This document shows, in pieces, positions 52,140 to 60,317 of a stretch of DNA of 64,000 bases. This DNA comes from Niabella ginsenosidivorans. GTDB lineage: Bacteria; Bacteroidota; Bacteroidia; Chitinophagales; Chitinophagaceae. The DNA is taken from assembly GCF_001654455.1 (NCBI RefSeq), contig NZ_CP015772.1, forward strand, positions 4,650,001 through 4,714,000. Direction: 5' to 3'. Position 1 is the stretch's first letter. The number at the start of each line of letters is the position of its first letter. The translations under genes were made by a program, and so were the position numbers. A model generated the notes under the pieces. The model saw only the letters and a program-made list of their open reading frames with translations. It was not told the origin of the DNA and ran no database searches.

Positions 52140-53189
52140 TTAATAGTTGTTGTTGGAGTTCTGGTCCGCATCGGGATAAAACTGCCACAGATCATCATAC
52201 CAGGAACTGCCACTGGTTCCGGTAGTGATGTACCCCGCCCCGTCTACTGAAAAACCGATGGCTCCCTGCCGGGCTGCACCTTCAAAGGACGTTTTCTGGG
52301 TCCACAGATCGCTATCGATATTATATTCCCACACGGTACCGATTACCCCGCTTCTTTCCCCGCAGCACAAATAGGCTTTATTGCTCAAAACAAACACGGC
52401 AGCATTGCTCCGCATAATATTGGATCCATAATCATCATCATAAGAATTGTCGTCATCAGAAGAATTAATATTTCTTAACCGCGTCCAGGCATCTGCAGAC
52501 GGATCATAAGAATAAAAATCGGTCAGATAGCTGCCATTATTCACCCCCGTTACCAGGTAGGCTTTATTGTTATAAACAAAGGCTACCGCATCGGTCCTTT
52601 TAGAGCCTGCCAGGCTGGCCTTTTGCTGCCATTTGTTGGTTGCAGGGTCATACTCCCATAAATCCTTTAAATAGTTTCCATCGTATCCTGTTGCTATATA
52701 TCCTTTATTACCGATTGAAAAACCAACGGCCCCATAACGTGCTGTTCCGCCGAAAGCAGCCAGGTCCGCCACTTTTGCCCAGGAATCTGAGGAAGGATTG
52801 TAAGACCAGAAATCGCTTAGTTTATCAGTGCCATTAAAACCCGTGCCCACATAGCCTATTCCATTTATTGTAAAGGCAACGGCTGAATTTCTTGCATCGC
52901 CCGGAAATGTGGCTACCCGCTTCCAGGTACCGGTGGATTTTTGAAATGCCCAAAAATCATTCAGCCGGTCTGTGCCGTTATAGCCCAATCCTACATAAAC
53001 CAGATCCCCAATTGTAAAACTTACGGCATCTGTACGGCCTACCCCTTCATACTCAAAAGACACAGCCCAATCGCCGGTAAGCGTTGTGGAAGATGTATCT
53101 TTAGAGCAACCGCTTATTAACACTATTGCAACTACCGCAGCTATAAGTAACCTTGTTTTGGGAGATCGTAGTCTTTTAAGAATCATCAT
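52140..53189 (-). CDS. Kelch-repeat lipoprotein
   Basis: A 349-residue surface lipoprotein. I start it at 53189 (MMILKRL) because that gives a signal peptide with lipobox ISGC (Cys28); the frame extends further upstream without a signal. Six Kelch-like blades follow. Each has a YVGLGYNGTDRLNDFWAFQ-type strand (G-x-G-x-D-x-x-x-L-x-D-x-W) and a W..V/K..F..A sequence: GIGYVGTGFNGTDKLSDFWSY, NKGYIATGYDGNYLKDLWEY, NKAYLVTGVNNGSYLTDFYSY, NKAYLCCGERSGVIGTVWEY, GAGYITTGTSGSSWYDDLWQF. An acidic insert (SSDDDNSYDDDYGS) lies between two blades. It is upstream of DUF4270 and may bind partners on the cell surface. Confidence 0.88.
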   Translation of the reverse strand: MMILKRLRSPKTRLLIAAVVAIVLISGCSKDTSSTTLTGDWAVSFEYEGVGRTDAVSFTIGDLVYVGLGYNGTDRLNDFWAFQKSTGTWKRVATFPGDARNSAVAFTINGIGYVGTGFNGTDKLSDFWSYNPSSDSWAKVADLAAFGGTARYGAVGFSIGNKGYIATGYDGNYLKDLWEYDPATNKWQQKASLAGSKRTDAVAFVYNNKAYLVTGVNNGSYLTDFYSYDPSADAWTRLRNINSSDDDNSYDDDYGSNIMRSNAAVFVLSNKAYLCCGERSGVIGTVWEYNIDSDLWTQKTSFEGAARQGAIGFSVDGAGYITTGTSGSSWYDDLWQFYPDADQNSNNNY

Positions 53190-53351
53190 ATCTGTAGTCC
53201 TATTTACCAGCAAAATGGCAGCATTTTTTCGTAAATAAAAAGTTAATAAGACCGGGCAGGACAAAAACATTACCCAGTGGGACAAAAGCAGATCTTAGCA
53301 GGACAGGAGTGCCGGCAACACTTCCCGCATCAATAGGTGTTTCCTGCATAC

Positions 53352-53385
53352 AAAAGCCGGGGCACTGTTGGTACCCCGGCTTTTT
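53352..53385 (-). terminator. Rho-independent terminator
   Basis: A perfect 11-bp stem AAAAGCCGGGG/CCCCGGCTTTT (53352-53362 with 53374-53384) is flanked by A and T runs. It is 20 bp after the stop of the broken dioxygenase gene on the leftward strand. Confidence 0.8.
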
Positions 53386-53404
53386 CCGATCTATTAAAGG
53401 GTAG

Positions 53405-54236
53405 TTATCTTACGCCTATTTTTACAGAAGTCATTGTTAACGATCCTGCCACAGCCTTATCATTAAAAAGCTTTATTTCATCCCTGTTATCTTTTAACGC
53501 TAATGCATACAGCAATGGCATATAATGCTCCGGAGAAGGAATGGAAAGCAGGAAGGCCGCGCCCTGCTTATCATAACGGATCAATGATTGGTGATCACCA
53601 TTAAGAATAAATTGATTCATTTTTTCTTTTGCTTCCCGTGCCCAGTCATATGCATAATCATCCGCATTCAATTTATCCCATGCCACCTGCCGCAGGTTAT
53701 GCACCATATTCCCGCTGCCAATGATCAGCACCCCTTTTTCCCGTAATTTTTTTAATTCCCCAGCCAGCTTATAGTGCGCTTGTGGTGTTTTATAATAATC
53801 CAGGCTCATTTCAATTACAGGTATGTTTGCTTTTGGGTACAGGTGTTTGATCACGCTCCAGGCGCCATGATCCAGCCCCCATTGAGTGGTTAGTTCCAGT
53901 TCTGCTCCTTTAACCAGCGCTTTTGTTGCTGCCGCCAGTCCGGGATCCCGGGAGCCGGATACTGTACCTCAAACAGCTCTTTGGGAAAACCGCCAAAATC
54001 ATGAATGGTAGGTGGCTTTTCCATCGCCGTTAAAAAAGTACTTTTTGTTTCCCAGTGTGCGCTTATGCAAAGAATGGCACCGGGCTTTGGAATTTCTTTT
54101 TCAATAGTACGGAAGCCCTGTACAAATTCATTTTCTTCAATAGCATTCATGGGGCTTCCATGTCCTAAGAACAGCCCTGGCATTTTGGGTGTATTGCCTA
54201 ATGAAACGGCTATTTTATTCAGACCTTTAGTTCCAT
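53405..54236 (-). pseudogene. YgiD/LigB-type extradiol dioxygenase pseudogene (two frameshifts)
   Basis: The intact family (4,5-DOPA-type extradiol dioxygenase) starts M(E/N)LxxLNK..., reads MPVLFLGHGSPMNAIEDN, then a QWGLDHGAW block. Here ATG at 54236 gives MELK, then the frame shifts to LNKIAVSLGNTPKMPGLFLG then HGSPMNAIEENEF (54183 down to about 53945). Near 53945, at CCCGGGATCCCGG, it shifts again to LAAATKALVKGAELELTTQW then GLDHGAWSVIKHLYP, continuing to the stop at 53405. The His zinc/iron ligands are still encoded (HGSP, HWE, NLR, EHY), but no single frame spans them. Confidence 0.85.
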
Positions 54237-54374
54237 TATTGTTTCCTTAACATGAATTGTATTTCATAAAAAAGCTCCTGGAGTATTCGCTACATGTATA
54301 CCTTGCACTCGCTTACAGCTTTTCTTCCAGAGTACTTCCGGAGTATTAAAATTTATCCGCTTTCAGTGTGTTAC

Positions 54375-56858
54375 TTACCCTTCCCCATAATACACCCGTT
54401 TTACCCGCTGGGAAATGCCCGTCATAATTTCATAAGGAATAGTACCGATCCATTCTGCCAGTTGCTGTACCGGAACGGCTTCTCCAAATACAATTACATC
54501 ATCGCCCTCCTTCACCTCAGGGATATGGGTAATATCAATCATAGTCATATCCATACATACAGTACCTATTACCGGTGCCAGCTGCCCGTTTACCCAAACC
54601 TTTCCTACCCCGTTTCCCAGGCGGCGGCTATAGCCATCTGCATAGCCAATACGGATCGTAGCAATAACGGAGTCTTCTTTTGCAATGCCCCGCCGGTTGT
54701 AGCTTACCGTTTCCCCATTCCTTATTCTTTTGATCTGGGAAATGGTTGTTTTTAATGTGGCAACGGTTTGCAGCGGTATTTTATCATTGCCGGCTATTCC
54801 ATATAAACCAATCCCCAGCCGCACCATATCCAGCTGTAATTCAGGAAAGCGCATAATAGCCGAAGTATTGGCAATATGTCTGATAAAAGTATAGCTCAGG
54901 CCCGCTTCAAGTATATCCGTTGCTTTTTTCAGCAACTCAAACTGGTGCAGCGTAAAGGCATCTTCCACCTTGTCTTCGCTGGCGGCTAAATGCGAAAAGC
55001 AGGACTGTACTTTTATAAATTCATTACCGGTTAACCGGTCCGCCAGCACGGAAATATCCGCAACAGCAAAGCCGGAACGGTTCATCCCGGTTTCTACTTC
55101 AATATGAACCGGATAGTTCTTTAATCCGGCGCTTTTTATATGTTGCTCAAAAGCGTTCAGCAACTCAAAGCTGAAAATATCCGGCTCCAGGTTATAATCC
55201 GTGATCGCATCAAAAGCGCTTTCCTCCACATTCAGCACCATAATGGGAATGGTAATACCTGCTTTCCGCAGCTCCACACCTTCATCCGCATAAGCAACAC
55301 CCAGGTAATCTGCCTTGTGGAACTGGACCACGCTGGCTATTTCAGCTGCACCACTTCCATAAGCAAATGCTTTTACCATTGCCATCAGCTTTACACCAGG
55401 TTTTAATAACTGTTGAAAAGCTTTCAGGTTATGAGCAACCGCATCCAGGTTTATTTCCAGCACTGTTTCATGTACTTTCTGCTCCAGCAGCGTAACAATG
55501 CGTTCAAAACCGAACCTGCGTGCGCCTTTTACCAGAATGTATTCGTCCCGGTATTGCGTGCTGTGATACTGCTGCAGGTATTTTTTTGTGCTTAAAAAAA
55601 AGGAGGCTTCCATGGTTTCTTCTTCTGTAAGCAATAACGGAAATAACAGCTGCATTTTTTCCCCGATGCCGATCAGCCGGTTAATATCATACCGTTTCAG
55701 CAATTGATATATAGATTGGTATAACTGCCGGTCATTGGCATCATTTTCAAAAAAATCAGAAAGAATGACCGTTTTCTTTTTTCCTTTTGACTGCTGCTGC
55801 AGAAACTGCAATGCCACTTCCAGCGAGGTCAGATCAGCACTGTAGCTGTCATTAATGATCACGCAGTTATTGATCCCCTGTTTAAACTCCATCCGCATGT
55901 TTACCGGCTGCAGGGCCTTCATTCCCGAAGCAATAACAGAAGGCGCAAATTTCAGGTACAATAATACCGTGGCGCAGATAATGGCGTTTTCAACAGAAGC
56001 ATTGTCTGAGAAAGGAATTTCTATATTAAAATCGCTGCCTTCTTTTTCTTTTAACCGGATCACAGCATACGCGCCTGTGGTGTGTACCGCAAGAACCTGT
56101 ACATTATTGTGCGCTGCCTTTCCCCAGGAAAAAAGGGGCCTGTTCAGCTGCCGGGCACCCCAGGTAATCAATTCACTGTCGCCATTGGCAATGACCACCT
56201 TTGCTGTTTTAAACAGTTGTAGTTTTTCAGAAAGCTTTTGCGCATCGTTTACAAAGCCTTCACTGTGCGCCAGCCCTATATTGGTAAGCACGCCAATGGT
56301 AGGGTCAATGATTTCCTGTAATTGTTCCATTTCCCCGGGTTTGCTGATGCCGGCCTCAAAAACGGCCAGATCATTTTCCGGGCTCATTTGCCATATGCTT
56401 AAGGGAACTCCTAATTGTGAATTATAGCTTTTAGGACTGCGCACAATATTTTTATACGGCTGTAACAATTGATACAGCCATTCTTTTACCACTGTTTTCC
56501 CGTTACTGCCGGTAATACCAATAACATCAACAGCAAACCGGTGCCGGTGGGCAGCGGCTATTTTCTGCAGGGATTGTAACGGATCTGCTACCTTAAAAAA
56601 GACGGAACCGGGGTAAAGCGTTTCGTCAATATCCCGGGAAATAACAAAAAAGCGCACTCCTTTTTTATACAACTCGGGTACAAAAACATGCCCGTTACGC
56701 TGCGGACCCTGCAAGGCAAAAAACAAAGAAGTGGAAGGGCTGGTTAGTTTACGGCTGTCTGTAAGAAGAGTATTTACAAAACCTTTATTGACATCAGGAA
56801 TGTTCTGAAGACCTAAAATGGCTGCTATTTGCTGAATAGAATATCCGGGATTAACCAC
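54375..56858 (-). CDS. bifunctional MurF ligase / alanine racemase
   Basis: An 827-residue fusion that makes both the UDP-MurNAc-pentapeptide D-Ala-D-Ala addition (MurF) and the L- to D-Ala conversion (Alr). MurF is about 1-455: ATP loop VIGITGSNGKTVVKEWL (residues 112-128), FEAGISKPGEMEQLQEI, NDSYSADLTSLEVAL. Alr is about 465-827: PLP lysine 496 in MVKAFAYGSGA, catalytic Tyr739 in IGYADGYSRR, GMNRSGF, and GTVCMDMTMIDIT. Fusions of this order are standard in Bacteroidota. The only start in frame is GTG at 56858, just 4 bp after a perfect TAAATTTG box. Confidence 0.94.
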   Translation of the reverse strand: MVNPGYSIQQIAAILGLQNIPDVNKGFVNTLLTDSRKLTSPSTSLFFALQGPQRNGHVFVPELYKKGVRFFVISRDIDETLYPGSVFFKVADPLQSLQKIAAAHRHRFAVDVIGITGSNGKTVVKEWLYQLLQPYKNIVRSPKSYNSQLGVPLSIWQMSPENDLAVFEAGISKPGEMEQLQEIIDPTIGVLTNIGLAHSEGFVNDAQKLSEKLQLFKTAKVVIANGDSELITWGARQLNRPLFSWGKAAHNNVQVLAVHTTGAYAVIRLKEKEGSDFNIEIPFSDNASVENAIICATVLLYLKFAPSVIASGMKALQPVNMRMEFKQGINNCVIINDSYSADLTSLEVALQFLQQQSKGKKKTVILSDFFENDANDRQLYQSIYQLLKRYDINRLIGIGEKMQLLFPLLLTEEETMEASFFLSTKKYLQQYHSTQYRDEYILVKGARRFGFERIVTLLEQKVHETVLEINLDAVAHNLKAFQQLLKPGVKLMAMVKAFAYGSGAAEIASVVQFHKADYLGVAYADEGVELRKAGITIPIMVLNVEESAFDAITDYNLEPDIFSFELLNAFEQHIKSAGLKNYPVHIEVETGMNRSGFAVADISVLADRLTGNEFIKVQSCFSHLAASEDKVEDAFTLHQFELLKKATDILEAGLSYTFIRHIANTSAIMRFPELQLDMVRLGIGLYGIAGNDKIPLQTVATLKTTISQIKRIRNGETVSYNRRGIAKEDSVIATIRIGYADGYSRRLGNGVGKVWVNGQLAPVIGTVCMDMTMIDITHIPEVKEGDDVIVFGEAVPVQQLAEWIGTIPYEIMTGISQRVKRVYYGEG

Positions 56859-56862
56859 AACA

Positions 56863-56870
56863 CAAATTTA
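56863..56870 (-). promoter_or_regulatory. candidate -7 element (TAAATTTG) at the murF-alr start
   Basis: Read leftward, an exact TAnnTTTG lies 4 bp before the GTG codon, implying a leaderless or nearly leaderless mRNA. No TTTG is placed at the usual -33 distance, so this is tentative. Confidence 0.35.
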
Positions 56871-57299
56871 AACCAAATTGATTATTGTATGGAGTACTGG
56901 TGGTCACATAAATCAGCCACGAATCCACAAATCAATTGAATCAGTAAAAATCATATCAAAATAATATACGAACAGGTGCCTGAGGCGTATGGTCTGAATA
57001 AACTTGTTGAAACTTTCAGAATGAATAACAAACAGGCCGCTCCTATGGAGCCCTGTTTCAAGGGCTGCTGTTTTTTTACCAGTATTTTGGTAAAAGCACT
57101 TTTACAATGACCTTAATCTGCTTCCGGCGGAGCGATTTAAAAAAGTTTCAGCAACTCTAATTATCAGAACCGGGACCTTCGTTTTATTTTTATACGAAAG
57201 AGATTTTTATTTTCAGGCCTGAATAGCTTATATGCCTGCCAGGCCAATTCCGGCTTACCGGAGGATCTATAATATCGGTTTACAGAGGTGCAATGAGTA

Positions 57300-57318
57300 T
57301 TATTCGTGCATTTTTGGC
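57300..57318. repeat. 19-bp dispersed repeat, copy 2
   Basis: The complement reads GCCAAAAATGCACGAATAA, 18 of 19 identical to copy 1 at 43518-43536, in inverted orientation. Confidence 0.55.
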
Positions 57319-57361
57319 CAATTACTGTTTTACCGCCACCCGGCAGCGGGCTTCAGCCTTC

Positions 57362-58315
57362 TTAACCATTATCCGGAATTTCTTTCTTTTTCTTATAGAT
57401 AGAAAAAAGGATACTTCCGGTAATGCATAAAACGATCACTCCCAATGATAAAACTACCTGCTGTTCTTTGGGCAGCCATTGGTTCAACCAATGCTCCCCC
57501 AGCATTTTTGCGCCTATAAATACCAGCACAATTGCGATGCCCTGCTGCAGGTAATCGAATTTATTTACGGCGCCCCTTAACAGGAAGAACAGGGAGCGCA
57601 GCCCTAAAACGGCAAAAATATTAGAGGTGTAAATGATCATCGGGTGCCTGGAAATACCCATTACTGCCGGTATGGAATCCAATGCAAATACCAGGTCAAT
57701 GCCCGCCAGCATCAGCACCACCACAAACAGCAGAGTATATCTTTTCTTTCCGTTTTCATGAACGGCAAATTTACCGTTGCCATCATGCGGCACCAGGGGA
57801 ATCACTTTTTTGATCCATTTATAAATAGCATAATCATGGGGATCTTTTTCTTTTCCATCCTCTTTGGAAGCAAACATCTTAATGCCCGTATAAAGCAGGA
57901 AGGCGCCAAAAATATAGAGTACCCAGTTAAAACGCTGTACCAGCGCAACGCCCAGCGTAATAAAAATAATGCGCAAAACAATAGCCATTAAAATACCAAT
58001 GAGCAAAACACGGCCGTAGTGTTTTTGTTTTACGTCAAAGGCTGAAAATATAAGGATAAAAACAAATATATTATCAATGCTGAGGCTCCATTCCATAAGG
58101 TAGGCACTGATATATTCAAAAGCGAAGGTTTTGCCATCTTCCCACCATACAAATACAAAAAAACACAGCGACAGGATGACCCAGAAAACGGTTTGCAGCA
58201 GCGCCTGCCGGATCGTTACCACCTTATTTCGTTTGCTCAGTAATCCCAGATCAAAGATCAGCGCAAATACGATCACTACCCCAAAAACAAGGTACGTGAT
58301 TTGTTCATGTGTCAT
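57362..58315 (-). CDS. TerC family integral membrane protein
   Basis: A 317-residue inner-membrane protein with about nine helices. TerC hallmarks: LMEWSLSIDNIFVFILIFSAF (helix with buried acidic Asp), GVALVQRFNWVLYIFGAFLLYTGIKM, and AGIDLVFALDSIPAVMGISRHPMIIYTSNIFAVLGLRSLFFLL. It is related to Alx/MeeF-type manganese exporters and to TerC of tellurite resistance; metal extrusion is the best guess. The ATG is only 29 bp after the Fe-S carrier gene, leaving no room for a manganese riboswitch directly before it. The two genes probably form an operon. Confidence 0.92.
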   Translation of the reverse strand: MTHEQITYLVFGVVIVFALIFDLGLLSKRNKVVTIRQALLQTVFWVILSLCFFVFVWWEDGKTFAFEYISAYLMEWSLSIDNIFVFILIFSAFDVKQKHYGRVLLIGILMAIVLRIIFITLGVALVQRFNWVLYIFGAFLLYTGIKMFASKEDGKEKDPHDYAIYKWIKKVIPLVPHDGNGKFAVHENGKKRYTLLFVVVLMLAGIDLVFALDSIPAVMGISRHPMIIYTSNIFAVLGLRSLFFLLRGAVNKFDYLQQGIAIVLVFIGAKMLGEHWLNQWLPKEQQVVLSLGVIVLCITGSILFSIYKKKKEIPDNG

Positions 58316-58344
58316 TTATTGAGTTTTTGTGCGTGGATTTTTGT

Positions 58345-58710
58345 TTAAACGGCAAAGCTTTCCCCGCAGGCACAGGTTCTGGATGCATTGGGGTTATTAA
58401 AATAAAAACCTTTACCGCTTAACCCTTCAGAAAACTCAAGGGTAGTGTCCAGCAGGTAAAGCAGGCTTTTCATATCGGTAACTACTTTAACGCCATTATC
58501 TTCAAACACCTGGTCCATAGGTTTTTGCTCTTTGTCAAAATCCAGCCGGTAGCTAAGGCCGGAGCAACCTCCGCTTACAACGCTTACCCGCAAAAAATAA
58601 CCGGCCTCATCCGCTGCCTCTTTTTCAGCAAGAATCTCTTTAATACGTTTTTTTGCACTTTCACTTACGTAAATATTACCGGGGATTGTATTTTTTGCAA
58701 TTTCAGTCAT
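58345..58710 (-). CDS. A-type iron-sulfur carrier (IscA/ErpA/HesB family)
   Basis: A 121-residue cytoplasmic protein that carries or delivers Fe-S clusters. The three cluster-binding cysteines are present: Cys49 in SGGCSGLSYRLDFD, Cys113 and Cys115 in CACGESFAV near the C-terminus. The start MTEIAKNTIPGNIYVSESAKKRIKEILAEK has the expected helix. It is upstream of terC with a 29-bp gap. No suf genes are nearby. It is more likely a stand-alone maturation factor than SufA of a suf operon. The frame is intact. Confidence 0.93.
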   Translation of the reverse strand: MTEIAKNTIPGNIYVSESAKKRIKEILAEKEAADEAGYFLRVSVVSGGCSGLSYRLDFDKEQKPMDQVFEDNGVKVVTDMKSLLYLLDTTLEFSEGLSGKGFYFNNPNASRTCACGESFAV

Positions 58711-58992
58711 TTTTTTCTTTTATCAGAACTAATAAAAACAGCATAGCCACCGGAAAGGTTCAGTTTTTACTGTTTTCTGTCAAGGCAAAGATAGCTCAGA
58801 ACCGGCAACGATGCAAGAACGGTAATCGTCTTACGCTGTCATACGCCCGGACAAAGCCTCGGAAAAAACTGATACCTATAAAGTTATGTAAACAGGGATC
58901 AGCAGGTGCTGCTGCCGGCCAAGGCAAAATAGCTGTTTATTAAAACTTCTATTCCGCAGATGTGTTGTATTTTTACACTTATTTTAAAAATC

Positions 58993-60117
58993 ATGGATTT
59001 ACAGGATCTTTATAAAAAAGCAGCGGCGTTTGAGTTTTTAAGTGCGGAAGAGGGCGTCTTTTTGTATCATAACGCGCCCCTTGCAGAGCTGATGTTCATT
59101 GCAGATGAACTGCGTAAAAAGCAGGTTCCCCATGGTAAAGTAACCTGGCAGATCGACCGTAATGTAAACACGACCAATGTTTGCATTGCCAATTGCAAGT
59201 TTTGTAATTTTTTCCGCATACCCGGCCATCCGGAGGCATATATAACAGATATGCCTACCTACCGCCGGAAAATTGAGGAAACCATTAAATATGGCGGAGA
59301 CCAGTTGCTGTTGCAGGGGGGGCACCATCCAGATCTGGGCCTTCAGTTTTATGTAGATACTTTCCGGCAGATCAAGGCCGAATTTCCTGATATCCGTTTA
59401 CACGCTTTAGGGCCTCCTGAAGTAGCCCATATTACCAAGCTGGAAAAAAGTACTCACAAGGAGGTGTTGCAGGCATTAAAAGCTGCCGGTATGGACTCTT
59501 TGCCGGGCGCAGGCGCGGAAATACTGGTAGACCGTGTGCGCCGCCTTATCAGTAAAGGAAAATGCGGGGCACAGGAATGGCTGGATATTATGCATGAGGC
59601 CCATAAGCTGGATATTACCACTTCCGCAACCATGATGTTCGGCCACGTGGAAACCATTGAAGAGCGCTTTGAGCACCTGATTAAAATAAGGGAAGTACAA
59701 AGCCGCAAGCCTGAAGGAACAAACGGGTTCCTGGCATTTATTGCCTGGACCTTCCAGGATGTAGACACGCTGCTGACAAGAATACGCGGGGTACATAACC
59801 TGACAACAACCGAAGAATATATTAAAATGGTGGCCCTAAGCAGGATTATGCTGCCCAATATTAAAAACATCCAGGCATCATGGCTTACCGTAGGGAAGGC
59901 TACGGCGCAGGTATGCTTACAGGCAGGCGCTAATGATTTCGGAAGCATAATGATTGAGGAAAACGTGGTAAGCGCCGCAGGAGCCCCGCACCGGTTCACC
60001 TACAAATCCATACAGGAAGCCATTCGTGAAGCCGGCTTTGAGCCACAGCTTCGCACACAGAAATACGAATGGCGAAAGATACCTGAGACCATTGTTGAGC
60101 AGGTAGTGGATTATTAA
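58993..60117 (+). CDS. mqnC: cyclic dehypoxanthine futalosine synthase, radical SAM
   Basis: A 374-residue radical SAM enzyme of the futalosine route to menaquinone. It cyclises dehypoxanthine futalosine. The start is ATG at 58993 (MDLQDLYKKAAAFEFL); an in-frame extension upstream has no support. The [4Fe-4S] CxxxCxxC is Cys64, 68, 71 in NTTNVCIANCKFCNFFR. Family blocks: LLLQGGHHPDLGLQFYVDTFRQIK, LHALGPPEVAHI, GMDSLPGAGAEILVDRVRRLIS and ATMMFGHVETIEERFEHLIKIRE. It is followed by an Ndh-type dehydrogenase gene, a plausible menaquinone user. The other mqn genes are not in this window. Confidence 0.93.
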   Translation: MDLQDLYKKAAAFEFLSAEEGVFLYHNAPLAELMFIADELRKKQVPHGKVTWQIDRNVNTTNVCIANCKFCNFFRIPGHPEAYITDMPTYRRKIEETIKYGGDQLLLQGGHHPDLGLQFYVDTFRQIKAEFPDIRLHALGPPEVAHITKLEKSTHKEVLQALKAAGMDSLPGAGAEILVDRVRRLISKGKCGAQEWLDIMHEAHKLDITTSATMMFGHVETIEERFEHLIKIREVQSRKPEGTNGFLAFIAWTFQDVDTLLTRIRGVHNLTTTEEYIKMVALSRIMLPNIKNIQASWLTVGKATAQVCLQAGANDFGSIMIEENVVSAAGAPHRFTYKSIQEAIREAGFEPQLRTQKYEWRKIPETIVEQVVDY

Positions 60118-60249
60118 GCAGCGGCTCATAGCAGATAGGTCATCGTTCATGGCAGCCAGACCATAATGTATGGCTCCTGGCATAACTACAAAATGTACGT
60201 GAAACCATGATGTATTTTTAAAGATGATTCCTATATTCCGTTCTCCGCT

Positions 60250-60277
60250 ATGAACTATAAGCCATGAACTATGAGCC
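60250..60277 (+). repeat. 14-bp tandem repeat in the mqnC-ndh spacer
   Basis: ATGAACTATAAGCC is followed directly by ATGAACTATGAGCC (13 of 14 identical). It is in the 200-bp spacer 60118-60317, which has no other gene. Confidence 0.6.
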
Positions 60278-60317
60278 TCAATTTATCTCATTCATGGAAC
60301 ACAAAACCTGATCTACT

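Larger units (their letters stand above)
56859..57361. other. intergenic region between murF-alr and terC
   Basis: About 500 bp with no supported gene. It holds two members of the 19-bp repeat family (56916-56934, diverged; 57300-57318, near-identical) and a small hairpin CTCC/GGAG around 57038-57048. It lies beyond the stop of terC and upstream of murF-alr, both leftward. Confidence 0.5.

Noticed and set aside
53190-53285. N-terminal extension of the Kelch lipoprotein
   Set aside because: The ATG at 53189 gives a proper lipoprotein signal; the upstream residues do not.
54246-54345. Repeated GGAGTATT words past the murF-alr stop
   Set aside because: Two 8-bp matches in 80 bp are not enough to call a repeat, and no hairpin forms a terminator.
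58316-58344. Manganese (yybP-ykoY) riboswitch before terC
   Set aside because: Only 29 bp separate terC from the Fe-S carrier gene, far too short for the riboswitch.
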